Source: Tubulanus polymorphus (taxonomy: Eukaryota > Nemertea > Palaeonemertea > Tubulaniformes > Tubulanidae). From it: 64,000 nt of DNA. Every line of letters starts with the position of its first letter. Within the stretch, counting starts at the first letter, position 1. Location of the stretch: assembly GCF_964204645.1 (NCBI RefSeq), contig NC_134034.1, positions 1,486,001 through 1,550,000 on the forward strand, in the 5' to 3' direction. The position numbers were made by a program, and so were the translations under genes. The notes under the pieces were generated by a model that searched no databases, was not told the DNA's origin, and saw only the letters and a list, made by a program, of their open reading frames with translations. Below are positions 55,412-64,000 of this stretch, piece after piece.

Positions 55412-57438
55412 TTGCTGTGCTTTCTGTTATCTCAAAGGCCACATCAAAACAACCGCCGCCTCTACTCAAATATTTTTTTTTCCAATCTAGTTGATTTTGT
55501 TTTCATTTGGGGCGTATGACTGTATGTAAATTTGGAGTATGTTGTGTTAATTTACTTAGTGAAAATATATCTGATCATGAAATTAAACCACAGTTAGATT
55601 TCTAAAATGGTACCCTAGGCTGTTAGCTATCTGCAACAGCTCTTTGGAATATTGAATTTTAGGGGGAGGGGTATTCGGATATATATTTTTTTTTGTTATT
55701 TTTGGAGTTGATTGGCGTTCGTAGGTTCGGGGTTTAAATGGTATTGTTTCTCTTGGTAAGAGGTGGACAAATCATGAAAAATATAAATTTAAAAAACCAC
55801 TAAAGTTTAAAAGACTAAAAGCTAATTTAGTTTAATTTATTTCAAAATAAAATCACACCTGACGCTGATCTCTGGCCGAGAGTTCGAAACGTTGATAAAT
55901 AAAATTGTTTTCAATCTTGGACGTTCGGTAAATTAGCGGGTTTAAAACTTATTATTATCTGTTCACCACGTCAGAATGTGACTATAATCTACCATATAAA
56001 TAATATACATCGGGATGAAATATCAAATACGTAATAGTACAGATTTGTTGTTGGCGATATCAATTTATGACCGCGATCAATTCATAACCCGGTTTATGGA
56101 ACAGTGTAGGAACAAAAAAGATCAGGATGCATTTAAACGGACAGACGTCAGCGACGCGTTTATCCTAATTTCTGTTAATAGTAGCAGAAAATTGTCGCAT
56201 TTTTAGCGGATGGCATGTGAAATGAGTCACGTTGTTTTCTGAATTGTTCATTTCAAACCCGGAGATGCGTGAATGAAACCGTCTATTCGCGTTTCAGCTT
56301 CTACAATAGATCCAGTGATTGAAACAATCGGGCCGTTCCCAGAAATTCCTAAAAAAAATAAGGACCTATATTTGTATAATTGTGGCTTTGATAATTGTTT
56401 ATTTTATTGTGTCTGATTATTATTCCGTGGTTTAAACGATCCTAGATAGGAAAATATATCGCTGGTAATCTTGTTCATGAAAACTCTATTCGTAGAAATC
56501 TGGGCCCAGTTCCGCAGTCGTGAGTTAAGATTTGACTCTGAGTTAAAACAATGAAAAATGAACTAATTCTAACTCAGAGTTAACTCTAACTCAGAACTGT
56601 GGAACTGGATCCACTGAACTAAAACGTTTAAAACCACCCGTTATGCAGAATTTAAGAGATTAAAAATCGAGATTAAAAATGAATTTGATTTATCACGAGT
56701 TGAAATAAAAATACACGACGTTTCGTTTCGTGTATTTTGATTTTAATTCTTTATAAATAGAAAATTCGTTTTTAACCTTTTCAACTTCGTATCATGGTTG
56801 GTTTTAAACTTGTTATCTGTTCTCCGCGTCTGTACGTGTCGTTTCTACCAAATCTTATTTGTTTTTTTTGGCAATTTTTATTCCTTTCGTGAAAAACGTT
56901 GAACAATTTCCGTCCTAAATTATTTGGGAGCCACTTGCTTATTATAGTCATCGCTTATAGATTTAAGAACCAGTCTACGATAGACAGCCATATACATAGT
57001 TACGAAGCCAGTTCAACAACTTAAAAACCTGTCTTAAGATTAAGACTATTTATAGGTACATCACAAACTGTCGATTCCAGTTCGATAGAAACAGTTTTGG
57101 GTAAGATGTGCCTAAAATAGAAATCGCTAAAAGTCAGATCCGACCAACTCCGGATTCCGATTTCTGATCCGGAAAACAAGTTGATTTTTGAACTCACTAA
57201 TGTGGATGTGTCTGAATGATAAATCATTGATTATTCCATGTCGTCTATTTTGAAGGCGTGTGCTCCGCGGTACGTGTATTTCACGCGGTTTCTAGACAGC
57301 CGGGAACCAGTGGGAACATGTTTCGTAGCGATGGGTTCGACGACTCGATTTCCCGAATACTCGCCCTGTCGGACCGGATACGGAACCTACGACGAACAAG
57401 GTCATTGTCAGGCGGGATTCAGCGCTACACTTTCTAAG
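50003..57438 (+). CDS. Integrin alpha chain, alphaV/alpha5/PS2-type, first four coding exons (partial)
   Basis: Exons 50003-50178, 53989-54107, 54558-54661 and 57256-57438 join in frame to 194 residues and end at a donor (AAG|GTATGT), so the gene continues to the right. Signal peptide 1-26, then FNVDLRTA, the mature N-terminus of integrin alpha subunits, followed by the first beta-propeller blade (GSMFGFSVAEH, VLIGAPRAQT, GAVYRC), FQWFGATL, and ACAPRYVYF with REPVGTCFVA, EYSPCR and GHCQAGF. The CAPxY, REPVGTC and QGxCQxGFS signatures place it with RGD-binding alphaV, alpha5, alpha8 and insect PS2 chains rather than alpha4/9 or laminin receptors. Integrin alpha chains pair with beta subunits at the plasma membrane for matrix adhesion. 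The rest of the propeller, the thigh, calf and membrane domains are not in the window; a BEL element lies in what should be intron 4. Confidence 0.93.
50540..50920. repeat. ~48-bp repeat in integrin intron 1
   Basis: Six units of GTTCTATAACCAATCTAACA, ACTTAAGACCAGTCTAAGCT, CATT(T/A)C, related to the arms of the CCGGTTGCACAG MITEs. Confidence 0.92.
51450..51730. repeat. ~53-bp repeat in integrin intron 1
   Basis: Five units of AACTCAGGATCCAGTTCCAC, GTTGTGAGTTTGAGTTAACA, CTG, derived from one arm of the MITE family at 14300 and 56502. Confidence 0.92.
52037..52067 (+). ncRNA. Hammerhead-ribozyme-like core motif
   Basis: CTGATGA, then a perfect 7-bp hairpin GGCTGTT-AGTC-AACAGCC, then GAAAC: the catalytic-core order of a hammerhead ribozyme (CUGAUGA, stem II, GAAA). 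I cannot identify a proper stem III plus NUH cleavage site, so activity is unproven. Such motifs occur in Penelope-like elements and retrozymes. It lies in integrin intron 1. Confidence 0.45.
53358..53501 (-). mobile_element. Foldback element enclosing a second hammerhead-like core
   Basis: 27-bp inverted arms (GATAATCGAAGAAGTCC ... GGACTTCTTCGATTATC) surround about 90 bp. On the minus strand the interior has CTGATGA (53457-53451), a stem II GGCCGTT-AGTC-AACAGCC with one mismatch, and GAAAC (53431-53427). The right arm and core resemble 52030-52140. Confidence 0.6.
55022..55137. repeat. CCCCCTAACCCCCT minisatellite in integrin intron 3
   Basis: Eight or so units of 12-15 bp, (C)4-5TAACCCCCTC. 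Superficially telomere-like, but the spacing and extra cytosines do not fit CCCTAA. Confidence 0.9.
55334..55408. repeat. (CTG)25 trinucleotide repeat in integrin intron 3
   Basis: 75 nt of uninterrupted CTG on the sense strand of the integrin gene, with shorter imperfect CTG on the left. A minus-strand poly-Ala frame is an artefact. A shorter CAG-rich run occurs at 52239-52266. Confidence 0.97.
56502..56614. mobile_element. Short foldback MITE (GGGCCCAGTTCCGCAG ends)
   Basis: GGGCCCAGTTCCGCAGTCGT GAGTT on the left, AACTCAGAACTGTGGAACTG GATCC on the right. Internal GACTCTGAGTTAAAA / TAACTCAGAGTTAACTC. Same family as 14300-14421, in integrin intron 3. Confidence 0.75.
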
Positions 57439-59159
57439 GTATGTTGGCAATTAATAATCTCTCAATAACACGATGACGTCATTGGGGCATTTATAAAGGC
57501 AGACGTTTTTTTTCTGGAAGTATCTATGGAACAAATCAAGAGTAGGCTATTCTGATGATATCAACTTTTCCGAAAGGGTACTTAAAGAAGGTAATTTGAT
57601 GATGTCATAGGGGAACTTTTTAAGGTTTTTTTGTCAGCAGGTCTTATCACTAGTAGAGATTTTGATGATGTCATAGGGTGTTTTATGCTCTCAGCCATAT
57701 TAAGATTGTCGAATAAGGAGATTTGTGGAGGCATATATATATTCTGTAGTTTCGGTGTCGCGATTGATGTAGCCAGTGAGTTTGAACGCGCACAGTACGG
57801 ACAGTTTATTTAAGTGCATAAATTGCGGGTAACCTCGAACTTTCTTCATTATAGAAGTACTAAGTACATTATGTGTAGTATGGGGTAGTATGTCCAGTCA
57901 GGTGTTACTCTCATCAGTACAAGGGGGTAAGGTGGAAGTTGCTCACATCATCAACTCCCCGGCCGCCTGTTTGTAATGAGAAAGTTGTAAATACCTATCT
58001 ACCGCGTTATACATATAGATATATACTGATGTCCAGATGGTTTCATCGTGTATTCACTGAATCCATTTATCAATATGGTGCTCCATTATATTGGACTCGC
58101 AATGAGCTCCACGGGGCTTGGTTTCATAGACCCAGTAAAACGCATTGAAATTTAGAATTTTTCCAGTAGAAGTCTAAGAAATGAAATGGTATTTTGATCA
58201 TTGACGCAGATTCCGGAGTAAGCCTTTCTTCTTTGACCATGTACCGAACGATATAGCTCACGACAGTTTGATTATGTATGGCCCGATGTGGACCATGATG
58301 TGGCTTCGATCGACAAGCCCGTAGCGGTGCCACTGAGCCCTAAGGATGGCTCTAACAGAGTATCTCATAAGTGGGCTGGTCCGAATGCCATTCAAATTTT
58401 GAAAACAACCGTTATCAGAATTTTCGGCATTCAATAAAATCCGTCTGCCCGGTTAGTTTCTGCATGTATTGATCGTATAATCGCGCACCTGTATCGCAGA
58501 CTGACCGATGTTTTAATCAGCAATCGATCTATCTATATCTATAGCTGTGAATCACACAGCAATCAGGAAACCAAGACGAGAAAAAGCTTGTCGGAATATT
58601 CTTCCTCTCGGGGAAAGTATATCGACTGATTAACCGATGGATCTACAGCTGTGTGTAGAGTTACAGATTGATGACATCTTTATGTATTTAGCATTCAAGA
58701 AAATATTGTCCACTCTATCGATTTGATCCATAGACATTTCCAGAAAAGATGTCTTCATCAATCCCCCTATGACATCATGAAATTATCTTCTACAGTAATT
58801 TGATCTATTGACATTTCATGAAAGATGTCTTCCACCTTGAATCATTCTTATCATTAAATACTGGCGAAATACCGGTGGATTTAAGGGGCCGGGGATTTAT
58901 GAAGACTTGCATCAGTGCTGAGTGACAGAGCGGGTTCGAATCCTGCTGGCTGCTTATATTGTGTGCGCGGGTAACACTTCAAAGGTCGCGGCCCCGTTCG
59001 AAAATTAGGCCTAGTGTCGTGAGATCATCCGAACGACGTAAACCAAGGTAGATAAAAGAAATGACGTCATAGGGGGATCCGTAAGGACGAAATGCCGTCA
59101 TAGGGGGATCCGTAAGGATTTTCTTCTTGGGTTAATAATTAAGCATTTCCATCAAGAAT
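57439..59159. other. Integrin intron 4, repeats, no exon seen
   Basis: 57470-57690, 58765 and 59065-59120 carry single or tandem copies of the GATGATGTCATAGGGGGAT family. A B-box-like GGTTCGAATCCTGC occurs at about 58930. I find no further integrin exon. Confidence 0.6.
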
Positions 59160-59392
59160 CATTATAAATAGCAATCGTTTATTGCGAAGATATAGGCTTG
59201 TTTCGAAAGTTCGGTTACTAAGCCGCTCATCTGGTTTGTGTTTATATATTTACTGTGGATGACATCTTGTTTATGTTTATTCTCCATCTATGTGAAATAA
59301 AATCAGTCACTTCCAAGGTTTCGTAGTAACCAGACGTGTTGCTTCTTTCTCTCGGATCTGTCCCCTCTGGTCGAATCGAACCTTTCACGACA
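59160..59392 (+). mobile_element. 5' LTR of the BEL/Pao element (left edge unresolved)
   Basis: The right edge is set by CACGACA followed by TTTTGGTGCCGTGACC, which leads into the primer-binding site. A TATA-like TTTATATATT at about 59240 and AATAAA at about 59297 fit promoter and polyadenylation signals. The left edge cannot be fixed because the 3' LTR is outside the window. Confidence 0.55.
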
Positions 59393-59395
59393 TTT

Positions 59396-59413
59396 TGGTG
59401 CCGTGACCAGGAT
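59396..59413 (+). other. Primer-binding site of the BEL/Pao element
   Basis: TGGTGCCGTGACCAGGAT begins with the TGG that complements a tRNA 3' CCA and directly follows the LTR. The primer tRNA was not identified. It overlaps the start codon at 59412. Confidence 0.7.
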
Positions 59414-62400
59414 GGGGTCAGAAGGAAGGCTAACGGCAATCAGAAGGGCCCAACGGGGCCAAATGACGAAGATTTTCGGAAAAACGGAAGAAAAACTAGC
59501 AGAGATTCTACTCGTCGATGAAAGTTCAAGAACTCTGGAAACTGTTCAACCGTTCTCCACTTTAATCGACGCGCTGTTCACAAAATTCGAATATTTACGA
59601 CAATTAGACCAACAATTAATGGATGAAATCGCTGATGAAACCGAGTTAACTAACACTATAGTTGAATCAGATGATTATCTCACTGAGATACAAATCAAAC
59701 TCGGTCGATTCAAACTGAACTTGGATAATCTACTAGCGAAGATACCAAAACCACAATCGCTAAACGAATCTGTAAGTACCATCAATCGAAGCAGTACTAC
59801 CTCAACCGGCAGTAAAAAAGTCAATCTACCAAAATTGGCTCTCCCAAATTTCGATGGTGACATTTTGAAATGGTCTACTTTCTACGATAATTTCATCTCA
59901 GCCGTCGATAGCGATCCGCATTTGGACGATATCCAGAAGTTTCAATATTTGGTCGCACAACTTACTGACGAAGCAGCGCGTACCATAGAAGGTCTGCAAA
60001 TAACTAGCGCTAACTACAAAGAAGCTCTGACGATCTTAGTAGAAAGATACGGTCAACCTCACAAGATCGTGAACGCGTACATCAGAGCTTTATTAGATTT
60101 GCAGCCACCGCAGGATCACGAGAGTCTACGCGAATTTTACGATTCTTTGGAAACATATATTCGAGGATTGCGCGCGCTCGGGAAATCGGAAGATGCGTTC
60201 GGTGACATACTCGTTCCGGTAGTCTTCGATAAGCTACCGAGTCCCGTCAAAACACAAATTTCACGGGAGCACGGAGACCGCGCCTGGACACTTAAAGAAC
60301 TACGCGACGCGATCCGAAAGGAAATACAAGCTACACAGGCAGGAGCGAGCTGCGTCAACTTCGATAATGAAAAATTATCCGCTCTTCATATAAGCACTAA
60401 AACGAGGAAAAATCCGGCCTCGAAAAACAACAGTTGCGCGTTCTGCAAGGGTCCACATACGGCGTTCTCATGCGATATAATCGTTAACCCAAAAAAGCGA
60501 CAAGACATCATAAAGGCAAATCGTAAGTGTTATAACTGTTTTGGCAATCACATGGTAACAGCTTGCCAATCGAAATATCGTTGTAAGGTTTGCAAAGGCA
60601 AACACCACACTGCTATTCATATAGATCGAAATACTGATACGCATATTGAATCAAAAAATATTCATGTCAATATAGCTCCAACTTCAAGTCCTGTTCTCTT
60701 GAAATCGGCTATTGGTCAAATAAATTATGGTTCGAATTCGACCACGGTAAATATCTTGTTTGACGAAGGAGCGCAGTGCTCATTCATCACTAAAAAGTCG
60801 GTAAATGAATTAGGTGTCCGATTGGACAAATTTGAAAAGCAAGATGTAAATATTTCCACCTTTGGTGAGAATTCGCCTGGGGCACGTACTCTACGGAGTA
60901 TAGATTTAAAACTTCGTACGCGTAAAGGCGAAATTGGTTTACGTGCATTAGTTGTACCGGAAATATGTCCACCAATTCAGAACAATGTAAAACTTGCTGT
61001 GACAAATCACCCGTACCTTCGAAATTTACCATTAGCACCGTACGTCAACACCAGCAATTGTGAAATTAATCTATTAATCGGTGCTGATTATTACTGGTCG
61101 ATCGTAGAGAATGAAGTGGTTAGAGGAGCTGGCCCGACAGCTGTCAGTTCCAAACTCGGGTTCCTTCTATCAGGACCCATCAATTTGAATGCGAATACAT
61201 CGGTACTCCATACTACCTGTCTTTTGAATACTATACATTCAAACGATGAATTCTCAAAATTATCTAACTACTGGGATCTTGAAGTAATTGGCATCAAGGA
61301 AACGATTAAATCTGAAACAATGAATTTTGAAACGTATCGAGACAATTACCTTAAACGCGATACCAGTGGTAAATATATAGCGAATTTACCTTGGAAAGAA
61401 GATTATCCACCGCTCCCTACCAATTTTGATATTTGTACCGCTATAACTAGATCTATGGTTAAACGCTTGTCTCCAGAACTGAGGCAGACATATAATGCGA
61501 TAATAGCAGAGCAACTTTCACGCGAATTTATTGAGATAGTAGAAAATGATGACAAGAGCCAGGGCCATTACATACCCCACCACTCGGTTAAAAAGGAATC
61601 AACCACAAAACCGATTAGAATTGTTTATGATTGTAGTTGTAAACAAGGGGATAATCCTAGTTTGAACGACTGTCTGGAAAGCGGTCCTTCATTAATAAAT
61701 GATCTTGTGCAGATATTAATCCGCTTTCGCACGAATAACGTCGCATTTACAAGTGATATTGAAAAGGCATTTTTAAATGTAAAACTCGGTGAAAACGATA
61801 GAAATTTCACAAAATTTCTATGGCTATCAGATCCTACGGATCCCGATAGTCCCTTCAAGGTCTATCGTTTCAAATCAGTACTTTTCGGGTCCACTAGCTC
61901 ACCATTCATCTTAAATTCTGTAGTGAAAACGCATCTACAGTCCGAAAATACAGAAATCTCAATCGATATGCAATCAAACATATACGTCGATAACGTTCTC
62001 AGTGGCTCTCATAACGCTAAAAAAGCAATTGAATATTTCGAAGAAGCCACGAATACTATGAGCAGGGGTGGATTTATTTTGAGATCATGGGCTACAAACG
62101 ACCCAGAACTAAGATCGTTGATAAAACAACAGGCAATGGGTGAGAATAATGAAATCGTCAATGTCGTAGGGTTACAATGGGATACGATTAGTGATACTCT
62201 TCAGTTTTCAAAGGCCATAAAAGACCCAGCTATGTGCACTCAGTCTGTGGTATCTAAGCGGGAAGTTGTGAGCGTAACAGCGTCACTATTTGACCCCCTT
62301 GGTCTCCTCTCGCCTGTGCATATTCAAGCTAAAATGTTTATCCAGAAATTGTGGCAATCTAAACAAACTTGGGATGAACCCTTATCTGATGAATTATCAT

Positions 62401-64000
62401 CACTCTGGTTTGAAATACATCAGCAGTTATACGCCTGTCAACATACAGCTATACAAAGACCATATTTTGGTCAACCGACTAGTGAATGTGAACTACACAT
62501 TTTTGCTGATGCCAGTCCCAATGCTTATGGGGCTGTAGCTTATCTGAAAACTGACAAATCGACTTCAATCATTATGGCAAAATCACGGGTTAAACCATTA
62601 AAAGAGGTTACTATCCCTAGACTTGAATTATTGGCAGCACTGATCGCTGCACGGCTCGCGAAATTTATCCGTGATGCATTCGACAAGTCAAATTTAAGTT
62701 TAACAAAATGTGTTCTTTGGTCCGATAGTCAGATCACAATACATTGGATTCGGAGTGAGAAGAAATTACCCACATTCGTCGAAAACAGAGTCCGTGAAAT
62801 TCGGTCTGTCAAATTTGACATAATCAATTATTGTCCTACAAAGGACAATCCTGCTGATCTCTTGACTCGGGGCATCAATACCCAAGACTTGGATAATAGT
62901 AGATTATGGTGGTTTGGACCAACTTGGCTGCCTAATGGCGATTGGCCAATTGATCGATTGAATAATTCAACTGTACTATTTTGTTCAGTAAATAATTCTG
63001 AATCGCACTCTCAACAGTGTGCAGAATTAGCTAGTACTAATTCTATCTCAGTTCTATCAACCACCGCAACTCCATCAGAACCGTCTGGAATACAAAAAGT
63101 AATAGATGTCGAGCAATTCAATTCGCTGCATAAATTACTTCGAGTCACAGCATGTGTACTACGCTTTATTTCTATTATGAAGAAGACATGTCAACCTAGA
63201 CATAATCATATTACCGTGCCAGAAATACGTTTGGCTCGTACTACGTGGGTTCGCTCTTTGCAAGATGACGAATTTTCAAATGAAATTAAATGTATTCAGA
63301 AAGGGGGACGAGGTACCCAATTGACTAAACAATTAAACCTATTCACTGATAAAGAGGGTTTAATTAGATGTGGCGGTCGTTTTCAAAACGCGAATCTTAA
63401 CTACAACGCTAAGTACCCAATATTATTGCCATCGAAGCACCCATACACAAAATTAGTAATTAGTGACGCCCATAAAATGGTTCTACACAGTGGGTTACAA
63501 TCAACTTTGTGTTACATACGTCAATCATATTGGATACCAAGAATTAGGCAAATAGTTAGCCCAATTATTAGAAAATGCTCAGTTTGCATTAGACATGATG
63601 GTAAATCATATCGTGCGCCAATCACGCCTCCGTTACCTGCCTGTAGACTAAAAGAAGCTCCACCCTTCACCATCACAGGCGTTGATTTCACTGGCCATTT
63701 ATATCATCGCACGAAACACTCAAAACAGAACAAGGCATACATATGTCTATTTACATGCGCCGTTTCCAGGGCAATACATCTGGAAATAGTCACTGATCTG
63801 ACGCCTGCTTCCTTTATGAGAGCATTTCGCAGATTTGCCAGCAGGAGGTCGTTGCCAAGTCAATTGATCTCTGATAATGGTTCAACATTTTTGTCTGCAG
63901 AAAACGATATCAAAGAAATATTCAAATCAACAAAAGTCAGAAACTTTCTGTCTAACAAACTTGTCACTTGGACATTTATACCGAAACGCGCGCCATGGTT
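59412..64000 (+). CDS. BEL/Pao retrotransposon Gag-Pol polyprotein (5' part, cut by window end)
   Basis: One open frame of 1529 codons without a stop, running off the right edge. Order of landmarks: Gag with the BEL-type DUF1759-like region (about 140-290), a CCHC knuckle CYNCFGNHMVTAC (from 373) and a second Cys/His motif, an aspartic protease with FDEGAQ (D451), reverse transcriptase with YVDN at 858-861, RNase H (FADAS, D1033), the integrase HHCC zinc finger from H1354, and the first two acidic integrase residues (D1425 in GVDFTG, D1488 in SDNGS). The third catalytic residue and the C-terminal DUF5641-type domain lie beyond the window. YVDN instead of YVDD and DEG instead of D-S/T-G are variants I recall from this superfamily. 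No stop or frameshift was seen, so the copy is young. The ATG at 59412 is chosen because it is the first in frame after the primer-binding site. Confidence 0.96.
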   Translation, partial: MGSEGRLTAIRRAQRGQMTKIFGKTEEKLAEILLVDESSRTLETVQPFSTLIDALFTKFEYLRQLDQQLMDEIADETELTNTIVESDDYLTEIQIKLGRFKLNLDNLLAKIPKPQSLNESVSTINRSSTTSTGSKKVNLPKLALPNFDGDILKWSTFYDNFISAVDSDPHLDDIQKFQYLVAQLTDEAARTIEGLQITSANYKEALTILVERYGQPHKIVNAYIRALLDLQPPQDHESLREFYDSLETYIRGLRALGKSEDAFGDILVPVVFDKLPSPVKTQISREHGDRAWTLKELRDAIRKEIQATQAGASCVNFDNEKLSALHISTKTRKNPASKNNSCAFCKGPHTAFSCDIIVNPKKRQDIIKANRKCYNCFGNHMVTACQSKYRCKVCKGKHHTAIHIDRNTDTHIESKNIHVNIAPTSSPVLLKSAIGQINYGSNSTTVNILFDEGAQCSFITKKSVNELGVRLDKFEKQDVNISTFGENSPGARTLRSIDLKLRTRKGEIGLRALVVPEICPPIQNNVKLAVTNHPYLRNLPLAPYVNTSNCEINLLIGADYYWSIVENEVVRGAGPTAVSSKLGFLLSGPINLNANTSVLHTTCLLNTIHSNDEFSKLSNYWDLEVIGIKETIKSETMNFETYRDNYLKRDTSGKYIANLPWKEDYPPLPTNFDICTAITRSMVKRLSPELRQTYNAIIAEQLSREFIEIVENDDKSQGHYIPHHSVKKESTTKPIRIVYDCSCKQGDNPSLNDCLESGPSLINDLVQILIRFRTNNVAFTSDIEKAFLNVKLGENDRNFTKFLWLSDPTDPDSPFKVYRFKSVLFGSTSSPFILNSVVKTHLQSENTEISIDMQSNIYVDNVLSGSHNAKKAIEYFEEATNTMSRGGFILRSWATNDPELRSLIKQQAMGENNEIVNVVGLQWDTISDTLQFSKAIKDPAMCTQSVVSKREVVSVTASLFDPLGLLSPVHIQAKMFIQKLWQSKQTWDEPLSDELSSLWFEIHQQLYACQHTAIQRPYFGQPTSECELHIFADASPNAYGAVAYLKTDKSTSIIMAKSRVKPLKEVTIPRLELLAALIAARLAKFIRDAFDKSNLSLTKCVLWSDSQITIHWIRSEKKLPTFVENRVREIRSVKFDIINYCPTKDNPADLLTRGINTQDLDNSRLWWFGPTWLPNGDWPIDRLNNSTVLFCSVNNSESHSQQCAELASTNSISVLSTTATPSEPSGIQKVIDVEQFNSLHKLLRVTACVLRFISIMKKTCQPRHNHITVPEIRLARTTWVRSLQDDEFSNEIKCIQKGGRGTQLTKQLNLFTDKEGLIRCGGRFQNANLNYNAKYPILLPSKHPYTKLVISDAHKMVLHSGLQSTLCYIRQSYWIPRIRQIVSPIIRKCSVCIRHDGKSYRAPITPPLPACRLKEAPPFTITGVDFTGHLYHRTKHSKQNKAYICLFTCAVSRAIHLEIVTDLTPASFMRAFRRFASRRSLPSQLISDNGSTFLSAENDIKEIFKSTKVRNFLSNKLVTWTFIPKRAPW

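Noticed and set aside
55227-55469. Poly-alanine minus-strand protein
   Set aside because: It is a frame through a (CTG)n microsatellite within an integrin intron.
58124-58333. Minus-strand 69-codon frame near the BEL element
   Set aside because: No recognisable domain and no splice context; not an integrin exon (wrong strand).

Overview
Nuclear DNA of a bilaterian animal. The evidence is spliced genes with GT-AG introns, eukaryotic tRNAs (one with an intron), an integrin alpha chain, an aminergic GPCR, a CUL2 orthologue and a BEL/Pao LTR retrotransposon. The very high density of short foldback elements and minisatellites would suit a marine lophotrochozoan such as a mollusc, but no sequence here fixes the phylum.

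Layout. 1-12 kb is gene-poor: microsatellites, minisatellites, one piggyBac-type MITE and three tRNA genes (Ile-UAU, Phe-GAA, Asp-GUC). 12.0-13.0 kb (-) is an unrecognised disordered protein. 16.9-17.6 kb is a 27-copy 23-bp array in which almost every unit is a consensus 5' splice site, directly upstream of an intronless-CDS aminergic GPCR (17957-19165, +). 19.7-20.9 kb holds a LINE remnant. 22.6-34.9 kb (-) is a complete 18-exon CUL2 gene (743 aa) that I could join in frame across every junction. Its first intron is U12-type AT-AC, a 134-bp minisatellite abuts exon 7, and a 1.16-kb palindromic DNA element sits 40 bp upstream of its ATG. 37.2-39.9 kb (+) is a five-exon VOPP1/WBP1-like membrane protein with PY motifs. 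42.0-48.1 kb (-) is a five-exon ABITRAM (FAM206A/Simiate) gene; its 4.1-kb intron 4 contains, on the opposite strand, two tandemly duplicated genes for a small secreted four-cysteine peptide. 50.0-57.4 kb (+) holds the first four coding exons of an integrin alpha chain of the alphaV/alpha5/PS2 type. 59.2-64.0 kb (+) is the 5' part of a BEL/Pao element, open from gag to the integrase core and cut by the window edge, lying where later integrin exons would be expected to follow.

The genes do not form a pathway. What ties the window together is repeat biology: the same short modules recur in introns, in flanks and, in one case, inside coding exons. A roughly 14-bp CTCF-like motif occurs nine times in the coding sequence of three unrelated proteins, each time encoding a similar short P-P/G-rich stretch. 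The strongest candidates for something new are that motif, the nested duplicated peptide genes with palindromic TATA boxes, the splice-donor-bearing satellites, and two hammerhead-like motifs. Exon joins and families were worked out by eye; no alignment or search was run.
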